A DNA stretch of 64,000 bases from Microcaldota archaeon (GTDB lineage: Archaea; Micrarchaeota; Micrarchaeia; Anstonellales; J096), in contig WAMF01000001.1 in assembly GCA_015522475.1 (NCBI GenBank), positions 100,054-164,053 on the forward strand, read 5' to 3'. The translations under genes and the position numbers were made by a program. Shown in pieces: positions 62,185 through 64,000 of the stretch (its first letter is position 1; every line of letters begins with the position of its first letter). The notes beneath the pieces were generated by a model. That model was not told the origin of the DNA and made no database searches. It saw nothing but the letters and a program-made list of their open reading frames with translations.

Positions 62185-63489
62185 ATGCGCATTTTTTTCA
62201 AAACGTATGGATGTACACTCAACAAAGCAGATACGGCTAAGATGAAAGCCCTTGCCATTGAAAAAGGGCACAGCTTAGCAAACAACGAAGAAGAAGCAGA
62301 GCTTGTTGTAGTCAACACATGCACAGTAAAGGCAGCTACAGAAAGTAAGATCTGCCACTACTTGAAAAGTTTAAAGAAGGAAGGAAAGAAATTTGTTGTA
62401 GGAGGCTGTCTATCCGCTGTAGATAAAGGTTTAGCCAAGCAGTTTAATACAGCCATTCTCAATCCCTATGATCTAGGAGCTATCGACGAGGCCATACAAG
62501 AGGCCAACAGGCGACAAGCAAAGGTTCATTTCAGCCTTCAAAGGAAAGATGCCTTGCCCATCCATATAGAAAGGCCTATTCACCCTATTGGCATACAGGA
62601 AGGCTGCACATCCCACTGCACGTTTTGCCAAACGAAGTTAGCTAGACCAAAACTCCAGAGTAGGAGCATCGAAGATATAAAGAGGGAAATAAAAGCTGCC
62701 ATGGGTGAAGATGTGGTTGAGATAGATCTAGCTGGAACAGATACAGGGGCTTATGGTCTAGACATAGGCACAGATTTAGCTCATCTCTTAGAAGCTGTTG
62801 AACAGACTATACCTACAATCAAAGGAAGACCGATGGTGCGCGTCGGTATGGCAAACCCTCATCACATAAAACGTCTCGGAGCTGGGCTTGTTGAAGTTAT
62901 GAAGGCCAAACACATATACAACTTTCTCCATACATCTGTGCAAACAGGAAGTGAAAAAGTAGCCAAAGAAATGAGAAGAGACCATACTGTAAAAGACTTT
63001 GTGGATATTGCCAAGGCATATAAAAAGGCCTTTGGAGAACGAAACATAACTGTAGAAACAGACATAATCGTGGGCTACCCAACAGAAACGGAAGAAGACT
63101 TCGAAAAAACTCTCCACTTAATAGAGCACGTTGCCCCCGATGTGATAAACCTTTCAAAGTTTACGCCGCGCAAAGGGACGGTAGCTGCTCAGCTTAAGCA
63201 ACTGCCGACAGAGACCATAAAAAAGAGAAGTGTAGAAGCTGCAAGACTCATAAAAGAGGTTCATGAAAGAAGAAATGAGTGGTGGATTGGTAAGGAAGTC
63301 GAAGCGCTTGTAACAGAGAAGGGCAAAGGGCGCCTCTACAACTACAAGCAACTTGTCATTAAAGACGAATGGAATGACAACTTAATGGGAAAACACATTG
63401 CATGTGTCGTCGACAGCGTGACGCACACAAGCTTGATATGCAAAAAGCATTCCTTAACTATTAGAGAAGACTGGGAAGCAGTAAGATAA
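62185..63489 (+). CDS. tRNA t6A37 methylthiotransferase (e-MtaB/CDKAL1 type)
   Basis: Radical SAM enzyme that converts t6A37 to ms2t6A37 in tRNAs. The N-terminal UPF0004 domain has its three cluster cysteines in TYGCTLNKAD, VNTCTVK and VGGCL. The radical SAM motif is EGCTSHCTFCQTKLARPKL (Cx3Cx2C). The TRAM domain closes the protein (EALVTEKGKGRLYN...YKQLVI). The 434-aa length fits the archaeal/eukaryotic type. It acts downstream of the KEOPS pathway to which Bud32 in this window belongs. GGAGTTGATGGC precedes the ATG. Its 3' end overlaps the convergent M50 gene by 29 nt. Confidence 0.92.
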   Translation: MRIFFKTYGCTLNKADTAKMKALAIEKGHSLANNEEEAELVVVNTCTVKAATESKICHYLKSLKKEGKKFVVGGCLSAVDKGLAKQFNTAILNPYDLGAIDEAIQEANRRQAKVHFSLQRKDALPIHIERPIHPIGIQEGCTSHCTFCQTKLARPKLQSRSIEDIKREIKAAMGEDVVEIDLAGTDTGAYGLDIGTDLAHLLEAVEQTIPTIKGRPMVRVGMANPHHIKRLGAGLVEVMKAKHIYNFLHTSVQTGSEKVAKEMRRDHTVKDFVDIAKAYKKAFGERNITVETDIIVGYPTETEEDFEKTLHLIEHVAPDVINLSKFTPRKGTVAAQLKQLPTETIKKRSVEAARLIKEVHERRNEWWIGKEVEALVTEKGKGRLYNYKQLVIKDEWNDNLMGKHIACVVDSVTHTSLICKKHSLTIREDWEAVR

Positions 63490-64000
63490 GAAACGCCAAT
63501 AAGAGCGAATAGCGCACTGCGTTGTATAAGAAGTCACTCTTGACGACGGATCTCAGCAAATGATCGCCGTCGAAGAGGGGGATAGGTATTAGATTAACCA
63601 AGCCAACGAATAAGTTTAAGGCAAACGTAAGGCCTAGAAAATTGTATAAGAACTCGAGCCAGCCGATTTTATAGTAGTGAAGACCGCTTGTCTTACCTAT
63701 CGGATACACAAGCACATTAAGCTTGCCTTCTTCATTGGTCTTCATAGCAAGAGTTGTCCCATTGGCTAATTCAACATTTACACTTGCGTTAGCTGGAAGT
63801 GTTGTGTAACAAGAGCTGTTCGCGAAACCCGTTATAATTGTACCTTTTGGCAGTGCACCACCAACGACGTAGCATCCATTTGACGTATATGGCGTGCTAT
63901 ATGTTAGAAAGGCCAAGAAGAGAATGCCGAATACAACTGTAGTTAGAAAGTTAAAGCCAGGCCCAGATGAAAGAACTCGAGCCACACTGCGACGAGACTT
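63461..64000 (-). CDS. M50-family membrane metalloprotease, partial (N-terminus beyond window)
   Basis: The C-terminal part of a site-2-protease-like enzyme. The frame is open to the window edge; the ORF track places a start at GTG 63985, but the true start is probably beyond 64000 because the HExxH motif is missing. SSGPGFNFLTTVVF matches the GP-x2-N segment of S2P proteases. An extracellular insert of about 95 residues follows (VVGGALPKGTIITGF..., perhaps PDZ-like). NLIPIPLFDGDHLL is the second zinc motif (NPxxDG type), and two hydrophobic segments end the protein. It is separate from the compact M50 protein at 45737. Confidence 0.82.
   Translation of the reverse strand, partial: KSRRSVARVLSSGPGFNFLTTVVFGILFLAFLTYSTPYTSNGCYVVGGALPKGTIITGFANSSCYTTLPANASVNVELANGTTLAMKTNEEGKLNVLVYPIGKTSGLHYYKIGWLEFLYNFLGLTFALNLFVGLVNLIPIPLFDGDHLLRSVVKSDFLYNAVRYSLLLAFLILLLPSLL

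Overview
The window is archaeal chromosomal DNA. It carries ribosomal proteins eS26 and eS6, aIF2 gamma, ABCE1/Rli1, an archaeal class I CCA-adding enzyme, Cdc48/VAT, Bud32, GatD, Nre, EndoQ, an ADP-forming acetyl-CoA synthetase and an A-type ATPase. Genes are dense. Many single or first genes have a TATA box centred about 23-28 nt before the start codon, so their mRNAs are probably leaderless. Genes inside operons use GGTG/GGAGG-type ribosome binding sites. Base composition by eye is middling, with AT-richer accessory patches (not computed). A DPANN-type (for example Micrarchaeota-like) or deep euryarchaeal lineage is plausible, but I cannot place it from sequence alone. No rRNA, transposase, CRISPR array or intein was seen.

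Layout. 1-12.5 kb: translation genes (eS26, ABCE1, TrpRS, AspRS, eS6, aIF2 gamma) with a secreted protein, a DsbA-like lipoprotein, a basic H1-like protein, a large acidic protein and a HAD phosphatase. 12.5-20.9 kb: an A-type ATPase split into two convergent operons (C-like, F-slot ORF, D, small membrane protein, I, K on +; H, E, A, B on -), then tRNA-Gln. 21-24.8 kb: a Tes-like radical SAM protein, a COG1784-type membrane protein and an FNR-like flavoprotein. 25-32 kb: an accessory stretch with a transglutaminase-like protein divergent from a lysine-rich orphan, a DUF5320 protein, EndoQ, an RNA m5C methyltransferase, two tiny ORFs, tRNA-Thr, a PD-(D/E)XK-like nuclease and an ASCH/DUF3850 protein. 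32-40.3 kb: methylthioadenosine/nucleoside salvage (6-oxopurine-type phosphorylase, DadD-like deaminase, ribose-1,5-bisphosphate isomerase), a SLOG-like protein, LemA, a sugar nucleotidyltransferase, split ADP-forming acetyl-CoA synthetase and an ACT protein. 40.3-56.6 kb: short NFACT/RqcH-like protein, CCA enzyme, Cdc48 with a membrane partner, M50 protease, Bud32, Nre, AglH-like transferase, winged-helix regulator, two polytopic membrane proteins, GlmS, a second m5C methyltransferase and GatD. 56.7-64 kb: a 1370-aa coiled-coil surface protein, tRNA-Arg, an orphan, the tRNA t6A methylthiotransferase and a truncated M50 protease at the window edge.

How they fit together. GatD, tRNA-Gln with an A1-U72 pair and an AspRS carrying the proline typical of relaxed specificity point to indirect Gln (and perhaps Asn) aminoacylation. 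GlmS, the nucleotidyltransferase and the AglH-like enzyme could feed N-glycosylation of the sequon-rich secreted proteins. DadD, the phosphorylase and the isomerase form a purine-nucleoside/MTA salvage route. EndoQ and Nre both end in PCNA-binding-like motifs. The most notable structural observations are three divergent gene pairs with a palindromic AT box at or within 2 bp of the midpoint of a 49-52 bp gap, and a near-identical inverted 3' segment shared by the two m5C methyltransferase genes about 24 kb apart.
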